The notes under the pieces: generated by a model
Databases searched by the model: none
Told to the model about the DNA's origin: nothing
Seen by the model: only the letters and a program-made list of their open reading frames with translations
From: Gemmatimonadota bacterium
GTDB lineage: Bacteria > Gemmatimonadota > Gemmatimonadetes > Gemmatimonadales > GWC2-71-9
Length of the DNA: 18,194 bases
Reading direction: 5' to 3'
NCBI GenBank assembly: GCA_029884275.1
Contig: JAOUIC010000005.1
Location: 1-18,194, forward strand
Made by a program: the position numbers and the translations under genes
Shown: positions 1-7,011 of the stretch, one piece after another
How positions within the stretch are numbered: position 1 is the first letter of the stretch
Layout: every line of letters begins with the position of its first letter

Positions 1-2535
1 CGCCGGGTCGTAGGCCATGTAGTAGGCCGCCCGCAGGTTTCCTTCGGACGTTTCGCTCTTGGGGTTTTCCCGCAGGGCGTCGTGGAAGCGGCTGAAGTTG
101 GGCAGGTCCGGGACATCGTGGACCAGCGCCTTCACGCGGGCTTCGAAGGCTGCGAGTTCCGGTGCGCCCCCCTCGGCCAGGCGGCGCTCGATCTTGCGTG
201 ACAGGTCCGCCAGCGCCTTGATGAGGTGGGCCAGGTCGCTGCGGGTGTTGTTGATGTTGATCTGGACCAGCACGCTGTTGCGCGAGGTCTTGTTGATCTG
301 GATGTCGTAGTCGTTGGCCAGCAGCGCCTTGAACTGGGTGCCGTCATAGCCGGCGTTGCCGCAGAGCAGGGTGATCCGGCTCGGGTCGAGGAAGAACTCG
401 TCTTCCCTGAGCGCGCGGGCGGTGTCGGCGAAGGTCTTGCCCGGGACCCCGTAGTCGGCGAAGCCGGACTTCCGGAATTCCTCCGGGATCATCTCCGCCG
501 GCGTGGCCGCATGGAAGTACTTGGAGATCAGCGGGTGCGTGTTGATGTCGCGCCGCAGTTCGATCGACAGCTGGGTGGCGCGCTGCACCAGTTCGTAGCC
601 TTCCAGCTCCATCTGGCGCCGGGCCAGGTCCAGCGAGGCGATGATCTGCAGGTTGGGCGAGGTGGAGGTGTGGGTGAAGAACGCCTCCTTGAACGACGCC
701 TCCGCGGTGTGGAAGTCCTGGTCGGCCACCACGATGATCGAACCCTGCCTGAGCGCCGACATCGACTTGTGCACCGAGTCAGTCTCGTACACCCGGATGC
801 GCACCTGGTCGGGATCGGGCAGGAGCGGGGTGTCGAGCAGCTTCGGATTCTTCGGGTCGATGGGACCGACCTCTTTCTGGAACTTCTCGTAGCGCGCCCG
901 GTAGGCCGGGTCGCGCATCATGCCGCGGAGCGCCGCCGCCGCGCCCATCGCCGTCCGCCGGCGGAGGAAGGGGGAGAACCGGGCGAAGCCGAACCAGGCC
1001 TCGTCCCACAGGAAGATCAGGTCAGGCTTGATGGCCAGGCACTCCAGCATGGTCTGCTCGACGTTGGCCACGTGGCCGTCGAAGGTGCAGTTGGTCAGCA
1101 CCAGCATCCGGGCGCGGTCCAGCTTGCCTTCCGCCTTGAGGCGGAGGAGCGCCTGCTTGATGGGCCTGATGGCCAGGCTGCCATACATCGAGTACTGGGT
1201 GAGCGGATAGGCGTCGATGTAGAGCGGCTGGGCCCCCGCCAGCGTAAGTCCGTAATGGTGCGACTTGTGGCAGTCGCGGTCGATCAGCACGATGTCGCCG
1301 GGCCGAAGCAGCGCCTGGTGCACGATCTTGTTCGAGGTCGAGGTACCGTTGGTGACGAAGAAGGTGCGATCGCCACCCAGGGCGCGGGCCGCCTTGTCCT
1401 GGGCCAGCTTGATGTTGCCGGTGGGCTCCAGCAGGCTGTCGAGACCGCCGGTGGTGGCGGAGGATTCGGCGAGGAACAGGTTCACCCCGTAGAACTCGCC
1501 CATGTCGCGGATCCAGTTCGACTTGAAGATCGACTTGCCGCGCGCCACCGGCAGGGCGTGGAAGGTCCCGATCGGGCGGGCGGCGTATTTCTTCAGGTTG
1601 TCGAAGTAGGGCGTCTCGTAGCGATCCTTGATCCCCTCGAGGATGGAGAGGTGGATCTCCATCGGCTCCTCGACGCCGAAGAACACCCGGCGGATGGGGG
1701 CGGCGCCTTCCGAGCCGGCGATCTTCGCGACGTCGTGGTCGGTGGTGAGGAAGACGTCCAGCTCCGGGCGGAACGTCCGGATGAGCTTGGCGAGGAGCAT
1801 GGCGCGATCACCCGGCTCGGTGCCGATCTCCGCCGGGACGACCCGCGCGAGCACCTCCCGCAGGGCGGGCGAGGAGTAGCGGGAGCCGTAGCCGAACCCG
1901 TCCACCAGGACCACGGACTGCAGGTTGTAGTTGAAGATCGTGGCCAGGATGGCGTCTTCGAAGCTGCCGACGACGACCATTTCGTAAACGAACTCGTCGT
2001 CCTCCCGGCGCAGCCGGTGGAACGCCTCCCGCAATGCCGGCCAGGTGGATTGCTCGCCGGCCGAGACCAGCAGCACCTCGAAATACGGTTTCCGGGCGCG
2101 GCCGTGGGCCAGCGGCGGCGGCAGGATGGCGGGGAGGTGAGTCTCGCCCTCGTCCTCGCCCTGCCAGGACTCGATGTCATCGCGATAGCTGTTGGACAGC
2201 AGGGCGCCGCTGATCCGGTTCACCAGGCGGCCGAGCCCGACCCAGTCGGATGTCTCCAGCCGCACGTGGATCTGGGTCATCATGTGAGGGCCGGGGTAGG
2301 CGTTCAGCTCTTCCAGCGGCTGCAGCGCATCGAGCAGCGCCAGCGCCTCCTTGCGTAGCCGGTCCAGATCGGTGCCGCTCGCGGTACCCAGGGCCTGGAC
2401 CAGGCGGTGGAGTTTCCGCCACTGCTCGATCCGGGCATCCGAGGCTGAAAACATCTGGCGCAGGGCGTCCTCTGCGGCCGTGGGGGGCTTGGTCAAGGGT
2501 GCTTCCTTGGTTTGGGTGGCGAGTCCGGGGGTCAT
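1..2535 (-). CDS. Orn/Lys/Arg decarboxylase-family PLP enzyme, 3' end outside window
   Basis: The frame reads from ATG at 2535 to the left edge without a stop (845 codons), so the C-terminus is missing. Seen: an N-terminal extension to about residue 140; an alpha/beta wing-like region about 145-330; then a fold-type I PLP core. Core motifs resembling AdiA-type arginine decarboxylases are FVTNGTSTSNK (about 392-404), DRDCHKS, WDEAWFGFARF (about 510) and DSVHKS, whose K590 should bind PLP. The family decarboxylates basic amino acids to polyamines, releasing CO2 and consuming a proton. At more than 845 residues it is longer than the usual 710-760. The HTPGH-type motif expected before the core is replaced by a sequence around FHALPVARGKS, so the substrate may not be lysine, ornithine or arginine. 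The start is supported by AAGGAG 7 nt upstream, which overlaps the end of the porin gene. Family placement is firm; substrate is unknown. Confidence 0.88.
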   Translation of the reverse strand, partial: MTPGLATQTKEAPLTKPPTAAEDALRQMFSASDARIEQWRKLHRLVQALGTASGTDLDRLRKEALALLDALQPLEELNAYPGPHMMTQIHVRLETSDWVGLGRLVNRISGALLSNSYRDDIESWQGEDEGETHLPAILPPPLAHGRARKPYFEVLLVSAGEQSTWPALREAFHRLRREDDEFVYEMVVVGSFEDAILATIFNYNLQSVVLVDGFGYGSRYSSPALREVLARVVPAEIGTEPGDRAMLLAKLIRTFRPELDVFLTTDHDVAKIAGSEGAAPIRRVFFGVEEPMEIHLSILEGIKDRYETPYFDNLKKYAARPIGTFHALPVARGKSIFKSNWIRDMGEFYGVNLFLAESSATTGGLDSLLEPTGNIKLAQDKAARALGGDRTFFVTNGTSTSNKIVHQALLRPGDIVLIDRDCHKSHHYGLTLAGAQPLYIDAYPLTQYSMYGSLAIRPIKQALLRLKAEGKLDRARMLVLTNCTFDGHVANVEQTMLECLAIKPDLIFLWDEAWFGFARFSPFLRRRTAMGAAAALRGMMRDPAYRARYEKFQKEVGPIDPKNPKLLDTPLLPDPDQVRIRVYETDSVHKSMSALRQGSIIVVADQDFHTAEASFKEAFFTHTSTSPNLQIIASLDLARRQMELEGYELVQRATQLSIELRRDINTHPLISKYFHAATPAEMIPEEFRKSGFADYGVPGKTFADTARALREDEFFLDPSRITLLCGNAGYDGTQFKALLANDYDIQINKTSRNSVLVQININNTRSDLAHLIKALADLSRKIERRLAEGGAPELAAFEARVKALVHDVPDLPNFSRFHDALRENPKSETSEGNLRAAYYMAYDPA

Positions 2536-2547
2536 GGTGTCGCTCCT

Positions 2548-3825
2548 TCAGAAACCGTATTTCGCGAGAATGGTGAGCCGTAGGGCGTCGCTGGAACTAT
2601 CGTCCGGGTTCCAGCGCACGCCATAGAGAATTTCCGGCCCGATGGTGAGGTTCGGCGCCCCGTCCCAGAAGAGGTTCGCCGAGCCGTAGAAGCCGCGGAA
2701 GAACGGGCCGGGCGAGCCGCTCCGGTCGTCCGGGATGATCGTGGCGCCACCGACGAAGGTCGAATGGTATTTCTTGCTCCACTGGCTGTCGTACGCCAGG
2801 TACCCACCGTAGGTGGGGAGGGGCGTGAGCTTGGTGCTGCCGGGAGTCTCGGGCACCGCCTCGATGTTGAAGCCCCCGAGCGACACCATGTAGCGCTGGA
2901 TGCCCTTGCCGGCGATCAGCTGGACCATGAGCTTCGAGCCCAGCTCGGTGGTCTTGATCGCGCCGGACAGGGCGAGGCCGCGCCCGAACAGGTCCTGGTT
3001 TTCCGTGCCATCGTTGTACCTGAGGTCGCGGGCGACGGCGGACAGCTGCACGTGCCCCCTGGCGCGCTGGAACCGGACGTTGGCCACCAGGTCGGGGAGC
3101 GGCTGGAAGGCGGCGCTGGTCACCGTGTCAGGCGAGAAACGCGCGTCCGAGCGGGGCGCTTCGAGCGACACCGTGAACCAGGTGCCATTCGCGGTCGGCG
3201 TGGTGCCTTTCCACATGGCGGTCGAGTACCGCAGCATGGCGCTTCGCACCAGGATGCCGGTCGTCGGGCCGTCGAAATCGGCGGTCCGCGGATTCACGTC
3301 CATGTCGGCGAAGGTGCTCCACCACTGCCCGATCCGGAAATGCTGGAAGTCCATGTAGGCGTGACGCAGGCGGAGCGTAGTCTGTCCGCTGGGCCCGTAG
3401 AAGTCGCTCTCCAGGTAGCTCTCGATCGCGCCGAGTGGCGTGCCGCGAACGGTGAACCCGGCCTTGAGCCGGGTCTGCCGGGCGTCGATCGAAAACCGGC
3501 CACCCACATTGCCGTCGTCGTCGTCAGGCGGGATCTCGGCGATATTGAAGGTGGACTGGCCCTGCAACCCGAAAAAGTCCTCCGAGGCGCTGATCCGGAT
3601 GGAGAACCCGGCAAACCCCTCGGTCTTGGGAGCACCTTCCACCGAGTCCTTCCCGGCAAAGGTCCATACCTGTGCCTCGGCGACTGGCGCCAGTCCTCCC
3701 CACGCCGTCACGACGGCCAGCAGCAACGCCAGCGGCTGGAGGAGCCGAGCGGCGGATCGAGCGGTACTGGGGCTCAAAGTGCGTCGGGGGGCACGAGTTG
3801 GCTCGGTACTGCCTGGTGCGTGCAT
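2548..3825 (-). CDS. DcaP-like outer-membrane porin
   Basis: Predicted 425-residue outer-membrane beta-barrel. A signal peptide with a long n-region (about 28 residues) and a hydrophobic stretch near residues 30-46 ends at VAEA/Q, giving probable cleavage after residue 51. The mature part alternates polar and aromatic strands and ends in Y-G-F, the terminal aromatic typical of barrel proteins. The segment LRHAYMDFQHFRIGQWWSTF followed by DFDGPTTGILVRSAMLRY matches the pattern of DcaP-type porins, which in Acinetobacter take up dicarboxylates and other negatively charged solutes. The start at 3825 has GGAGG 8 nt upstream. It is the first gene of an operon with the decarboxylase; its TGA stop is part of the TGAAGGAG that forms the next gene's ribosome-binding site. 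Substrate is not readable from sequence. Another barrel family of similar length is the main alternative. Confidence 0.82.
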   Translation of the reverse strand: MHAPGSTEPTRAPRRTLSPSTARSAARLLQPLALLLAVVTAWGGLAPVAEAQVWTFAGKDSVEGAPKTEGFAGFSIRISASEDFFGLQGQSTFNIAEIPPDDDDGNVGGRFSIDARQTRLKAGFTVRGTPLGAIESYLESDFYGPSGQTTLRLRHAYMDFQHFRIGQWWSTFADMDVNPRTADFDGPTTGILVRSAMLRYSTAMWKGTTPTANGTWFTVSLEAPRSDARFSPDTVTSAAFQPLPDLVANVRFQRARGHVQLSAVARDLRYNDGTENQDLFGRGLALSGAIKTTELGSKLMVQLIAGKGIQRYMVSLGGFNIEAVPETPGSTKLTPLPTYGGYLAYDSQWSKKYHSTFVGGATIIPDDRSGSPGPFFRGFYGSANLFWDGAPNLTIGPEILYGVRWNPDDSSSDALRLTILAKYGF

Positions 3826-3851
3826 GGCGGAATCCTCCGGGGATAGCGCAT

Positions 3852-3863
3852 TTCAGGTTCAGG
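3852..3863. repeat. Tandem TTCAGG hexamer in the divergent gap
   Basis: Two adjacent copies of TTCAGG (3852-3857 and 3858-3863) lie between the divergent porin and SulP genes. They fall at or just downstream of the transcription start inferred for the porin operon. Two tandem hexamers would suit a regulator binding direct repeats, but the element is short and could be chance. Confidence 0.25.
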
Positions 3864-3867
3864 ACAC

Positions 3868-3881
3868 AGTATCTACCCCGC
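3868..3881 (-). promoter_or_regulatory. Candidate -10 region for the porin-decarboxylase operon
   Basis: Read on the minus strand this is GCGGGGTAGATACT, centred about 50 nt upstream of the porin start. It matches 12 of 14 bases of the element at 5700-5713 ahead of the RND operon. If TAGATA acts as a -10 box, transcription would start near 3862 and leave a leader of about 37 nt containing the GGAGG site. I see no convincing -35 hexamer at 16-18 nt spacing, so the call rests on the shared motif and position. Confidence 0.3.
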
Positions 3882-3936
3882 TGGCCCTGACCGGCCGGCC
3901 AAGACGGCGTGAAGTTCCCTTCGCAGAGATCATGGG

Positions 3937-5649
3937 GTGATTTTGAATCAGGACACCAGCGCGCTGGATTCGGCTTCCGGCAGGTTCACGCCAACCTGGC
4001 TGAGAGGGTACCGCCCGGCCGACCTGGCCCGTGACGTCATCGCCGGCGCGACCCTGGCGGCCTACCTGCTGCCTGCGGCCATCGGCGACGCCTCGCTGGC
4101 GGGGCTGCCGCCCGAGGCGGGGATCTACGCCTGCCTCTTTTCCGGTCTGCTGTTCTGGGCATTCTGCGGCGGGCGGCACACTGCCATCACCGTCACCTCG
4201 GCCATCTCGCTCCTGATCGGCTCGACACTCGGCGATCTGGCGGGCGGGGACGTCTCCCGCTACGGCGCTCTCGCTGCCGGCACGGCACTGCTGGTTGCGA
4301 TCATGGCCCTCCTGACCTGGCTGACCAAGGCCGGAAACGTCACCGACTTCATCTCCGAGACCGTGATGGTGGGGTTCAAGGCGGGCGTCGCGCTCTACCT
4401 CGCCAGCACCCAGCTTCCCAAGCTCTTCGGCTTCAAGGGTACGCACGGCGACTTCTGGGAGCGGATGGGGTATTTCCTGGAGCATGTCGGGGAGACCAAC
4501 TCCTTCGCGCTGGCCCTGGGCGTGGGGAGCCTCGTCCTGCTGCTGTCAGGCAAGCGCTTCCTGCCGAACCGGCCGGTGACGATCGTCGTCCTCGTGGGAG
4601 GCATCGTCCTCGCCACGGTGAATGATCTCGCCGGCCGCGGCGTGTCGGTTCTGGGAGTGGTGCCGCAGGGGCTGCCGGCTCCGACCCTGCCGGCGCTTGA
4701 CCGGACCGACGTGAACACCATCCTGCCCCTGGCGCTGGCGTGCTTCCTGCTCGCCGCCGTTGAAACTGCGGCCATCGGGCGGATGTTCGCCAAGAAGCAT
4801 GGCTATCGCCTCGACGCGAATCGCGACTTCCTCGCGCTGGCCGCCGCGAACCTGGGAGCCGGCGTGGGAGCCGGGTACCCGGTGAGCGGGGGGATGTCGC
4901 AGTCGCTGGTGAACGAGTCGGGCGGGGCCCGCACGCCGCTGTCCGGCCTGATCGCCGCGCTGCTGATGCTCGTGATCGCCCTGTTCTTCACCCAGGTGCT
5001 CCACAACCTGCCGCAGCCGGTGCTGGCCGCGATCATCCTGGTCGCGGTGACGGGGCTGGTGAAGGTCGATGCCATCAAGCGCATCGCGCGTTTTGGTCGC
5101 GGCGAAGTGCTGATCGCCGGGGCGGCGCTGATCGGCGTGCTGGGTTCCGGATTGCTCCGAGGCGTGCTGGTGGGAGCGATCCTCTCAATTCTGGTGCTGC
5201 TCCGGAGGGCCTCGCGGCCGCACACGGCCGTGCTGGGCCGGGTGCCGGGCACCGACCTCTTCGGCGACGTGGAGCGGCACCCGGACAACCAGCTCATTCC
5301 CGGGGTGATGGTGTTCCGGGTGGATTCCTCCATCCTCTACTTCAACACCCAGCACGTGCAGGACCAGTTCGAGGCAGCGCTGGCCTCGCAGGCGACGCCG
5401 GTGAAGCTGGTGGTGTGGTACTTCGGGACGACGCCCTTCGTGGATCTGGCCGGCGCCGAACTGCTCTCCGAAATCCATGCAGACCTCGAGCGCCGCGGCA
5501 CGGTGCTCCGCTTCAGCGATGCGCGCGGACCGCTCAGGGAAGTGCTGCAGGCCGCAGGCCTCGAAGCCCGGGTGGGGCCGATTCAGCCGGCAACCAGCGC
5601 CCTGTCGGTCATCCGTGAGTGGCAGACCACCTCAGCCGCGAAGCCTTGA
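3937..5649 (+). CDS. SulP/SLC26-family anion transporter with STAS domain
   Basis: A 570-residue inner-membrane protein with the SulP architecture: a multi-spanning domain to about residue 430, then a cytoplasmic STAS domain (about 450-560). The conserved SulP segment AGLPPEAGIYA is at 55-65, and PVSGGMSQSLVN is near 315-327. The STAS core contains FVDLAG (501-506), with no Ser or Thr at the position that anti-sigma-antagonist STAS domains phosphorylate. The family moves sulfate, bicarbonate, chloride or dicarboxylates by proton or sodium symport or by anion exchange; the ion here is undetermined. The start is uncertain: GTG at 3937 has a weak AGAGA 7 nt upstream, and TTG at 3943 is the alternative. 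It is divergent from the porin-decarboxylase operon with 111 bp between, so shared control is possible. Confidence 0.9.
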   Translation: MILNQDTSALDSASGRFTPTWLRGYRPADLARDVIAGATLAAYLLPAAIGDASLAGLPPEAGIYACLFSGLLFWAFCGGRHTAITVTSAISLLIGSTLGDLAGGDVSRYGALAAGTALLVAIMALLTWLTKAGNVTDFISETVMVGFKAGVALYLASTQLPKLFGFKGTHGDFWERMGYFLEHVGETNSFALALGVGSLVLLLSGKRFLPNRPVTIVVLVGGIVLATVNDLAGRGVSVLGVVPQGLPAPTLPALDRTDVNTILPLALACFLLAAVETAAIGRMFAKKHGYRLDANRDFLALAAANLGAGVGAGYPVSGGMSQSLVNESGGARTPLSGLIAALLMLVIALFFTQVLHNLPQPVLAAIILVAVTGLVKVDAIKRIARFGRGEVLIAGAALIGVLGSGLLRGVLVGAILSILVLLRRASRPHTAVLGRVPGTDLFGDVERHPDNQLIPGVMVFRVDSSILYFNTQHVQDQFEAALASQATPVKLVVWYFGTTPFVDLAGAELLSEIHADLERRGTVLRFSDARGPLREVLQAAGLEARVGPIQPATSALSVIREWQTTSAAKP

Positions 5650-5682
5650 AGGCAGTTTCAGTCGGTATTCACCGGGCGGACT

Positions 5683-5713
5683 TTGCCCCCCGGTCGCGGG
5701 CGGGGTAGGTTCT
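5683..5713 (+). promoter_or_regulatory. Candidate promoter of the RND efflux operon
   Basis: TTGCCC (5683-5688) and TAGGTT (5706-5711) are separated by exactly 17 nt, the ideal spacing for a housekeeping-type promoter. Matches to the E. coli consensus are 4 of 6 and 3 of 6. The -10 side lies in GCGGGGTAGGTTCT (5700-5713), which shares 12 of 14 bases with the element upstream of the porin operon. The predicted transcription start is near 5718, about 88 nt before the adaptor ATG. Confidence 0.42.
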
Positions 5714-5722
5714 AGGCTGTCT

Positions 5723-5771
5723 GGGCAACGAATCAGGCCCGGCCCCGCCGGGCTCGATTGATCTGTTGCCC
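5723..5771 (+). promoter_or_regulatory. Long stem-loop in the RND operon leader
   Basis: A compound hairpin. The outer arms GGGCAAC (5723-5729) and GTTGCCC (5765-5771) pair perfectly. A middle section pairs ATCA (5732-5735) with TGAT (5759-5762), flanked by G-U pairs and one mismatch. The inner arms GCCCGGC (5737-5743) and GCCGGGC (5747-5753) close on a CCC loop, with a 4-nt bulge on the 3' side. No T-tract follows on either strand, so it is not a classic terminator. It would begin about 5 nt after the predicted transcription start and end before the adaptor's ribosome-binding site. A 5' stabilising stem-loop, an operator or a weak SulP terminator are all possible. Confidence 0.5.
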
Positions 5772-5805
5772 GTCACTTCACATCCAGTCTCCGGAGCATC
5801 CGACG

Positions 5806-6993
5806 ATGCGGACGCATCTGCCCCTCTATCTGGCTGCGCTCGCAGCCGCGGCCGTGGCTTCCTGCAAGAAGGAACCCCCGCCGCCCCCGCCGCTCGATGT
5901 GCAGGTCATGACGGTCGAGCAGAGCAACGTGCCTCTCTACGCCGAGTACACCGGCCAGACGCGGGGCTCGGTGGAGCTCGAGGTGCGGGCCCGGGTAGAA
6001 GGCATCCTTCAGAAGCAGCACTACAAGGACGGGTCCGAGGTGAAGAAGGGTGAGCTGCTCTTCACCATCGACCCGGCGAACTATCAGGCCAAGCTGACGC
6101 AGGCGCAGAGCCAGATGGCCGAGGCGCAGGCCACGCTCACGCGGGCCACCAACGACGTCAACCGGTTCCGGCCGCTGGCGGAGAAGAAGGCCATCCCGCA
6201 GCAGACGCTGGACAACGCGCTGAGCGCCGAGGAGGCTGCCCAGGCGGGTGTCGCTGCCGCCAAGGCGAATGTGGACCAGACCAGGCTGGACCTCTCCTAC
6301 ACCCGGATCAGCGCCGAGGCCTCCGGCCTCGCCGGGAAAGCGGAGGTGCTGCCGGGGAACTTCGTGGGCCGGGGCGAGCCGACCCTGCTCACCCGCATCT
6401 CGCAGCTCGACCCGATCCGCGTCCGGTTCAGCGTTCCGGAGCAGGAGATGATCCGGATTCAGAGAGAACTCGGGGTGATGACGCAGGAGCAGAGGAAGGC
6501 ACGGTTCAGCGGGGCATTCGAGATGGAGCTGGCGGACGGCTCGCGCTACCCCCAGAAGGGGGACCTCGTCTTCGGCGACCGGCAGGTGGATCCCAACACA
6601 GGTACGCTGCTGGTCGAGGTGGAGTTCCCCAATCCGGGCAGGACGATGCGGCCGGGCCAGTTCGCGCGGGTGCGGTTCCTGAAGGGGGCGCTGGACAGCG
6701 CCATCGTGGTGCCCCAGCGGGCGGTGCGCGAGCTGCAGGGGACCTTCCGGGTGGCAGTGGTGGACGACAGCAACCGGGTCTTCTTCCGGCAGGTCGAGTC
6801 GCCCTCCGCGTTCGGGAGCGTGCGGGTGATCACCACGGGGCTCAAGTCGGGCGAGCGGATCATCGTCGAGGGGCTGCAGCGGGTCCGCGACAGCGTGGTG
6901 GTGAATCCGAAGCCGTGGACCCCGCCCCCGGACTCGGCGGCTGCCCGGCCCGATACCGCGAAGGCGCCCGCGGCGGCGCCGGCCACCAACTAG
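5806..6993 (+). CDS. RND efflux periplasmic adaptor lipoprotein (AcrA/MexA type)
   Basis: A 395-residue membrane-fusion protein that bridges the inner-membrane pump and the outer-membrane channel. The ATG at 5806 is chosen because GGAG lies 9 nt upstream and the protein then opens with a lipoprotein signal ending V-A-S-C, so Cys20 should be lipidated. A longer in-frame start near 5758 would lie inside the leader hairpin and bury the signal. Order of parts: a proline-rich linker; the first lipoyl half (VELEVRARVEGILQK); an alpha-helical hairpin of about 95-165 rich in Gln and Ala; the second lipoyl half (ISAEASGLAGKAEVLPGNFV); a beta-barrel including DPIRVRFSVPEQE; and a membrane-proximal domain. 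The tail is rich in Pro and Ala. It lies 18 bp before the pump gene. Export substrates cannot be told from sequence. Confidence 0.95.
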   Translation: MRTHLPLYLAALAAAAVASCKKEPPPPPPLDVQVMTVEQSNVPLYAEYTGQTRGSVELEVRARVEGILQKQHYKDGSEVKKGELLFTIDPANYQAKLTQAQSQMAEAQATLTRATNDVNRFRPLAEKKAIPQQTLDNALSAEEAAQAGVAAAKANVDQTRLDLSYTRISAEASGLAGKAEVLPGNFVGRGEPTLLTRISQLDPIRVRFSVPEQEMIRIQRELGVMTQEQRKARFSGAFEMELADGSRYPQKGDLVFGDRQVDPNTGTLLVEVEFPNPGRTMRPGQFARVRFLKGALDSAIVVPQRAVRELQGTFRVAVVDDSNRVFFRQVESPSAFGSVRVITTGLKSGERIIVEGLQRVRDSVVVNPKPWTPPPDSAAARPDTAKAPAAAPATN

Positions 6994-7011
6994 CCCCGGG
7001 CGGAAGCCTCC

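Noticed and set aside
226..2358. A 710-codon plus-strand open frame opposite the decarboxylase
   Set aside because: It is a shadow of the minus-strand gene caused by GC-rich codon use. Its translation is low-complexity, rich in Arg, Gly and Val, without family motifs, while the opposite strand gives a clear PLP enzyme.
2764..3846. A 360-codon plus-strand open frame opposite the porin
   Set aside because: It is antisense to a porin with a signal peptide, motifs and a terminal aromatic residue. The shadow has none of these.
3891..3900. CCGGCCGGCC palindrome in the divergent gap
   Set aside because: Short GC-only palindromes are expected often at this base composition and its position fits no promoter.
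3859..4485. A 208-codon minus-strand frame across the start of SulP
   Set aside because: It overlaps the conserved SulP N-terminus and the divergent gap, has no ribosome site and no recognisable motif.
5758..5805. A 16-residue longer N-terminus for the RND adaptor
   Set aside because: It would start inside the leader hairpin, lacks a ribosome-binding site and would place residues in front of a complete lipoprotein signal.
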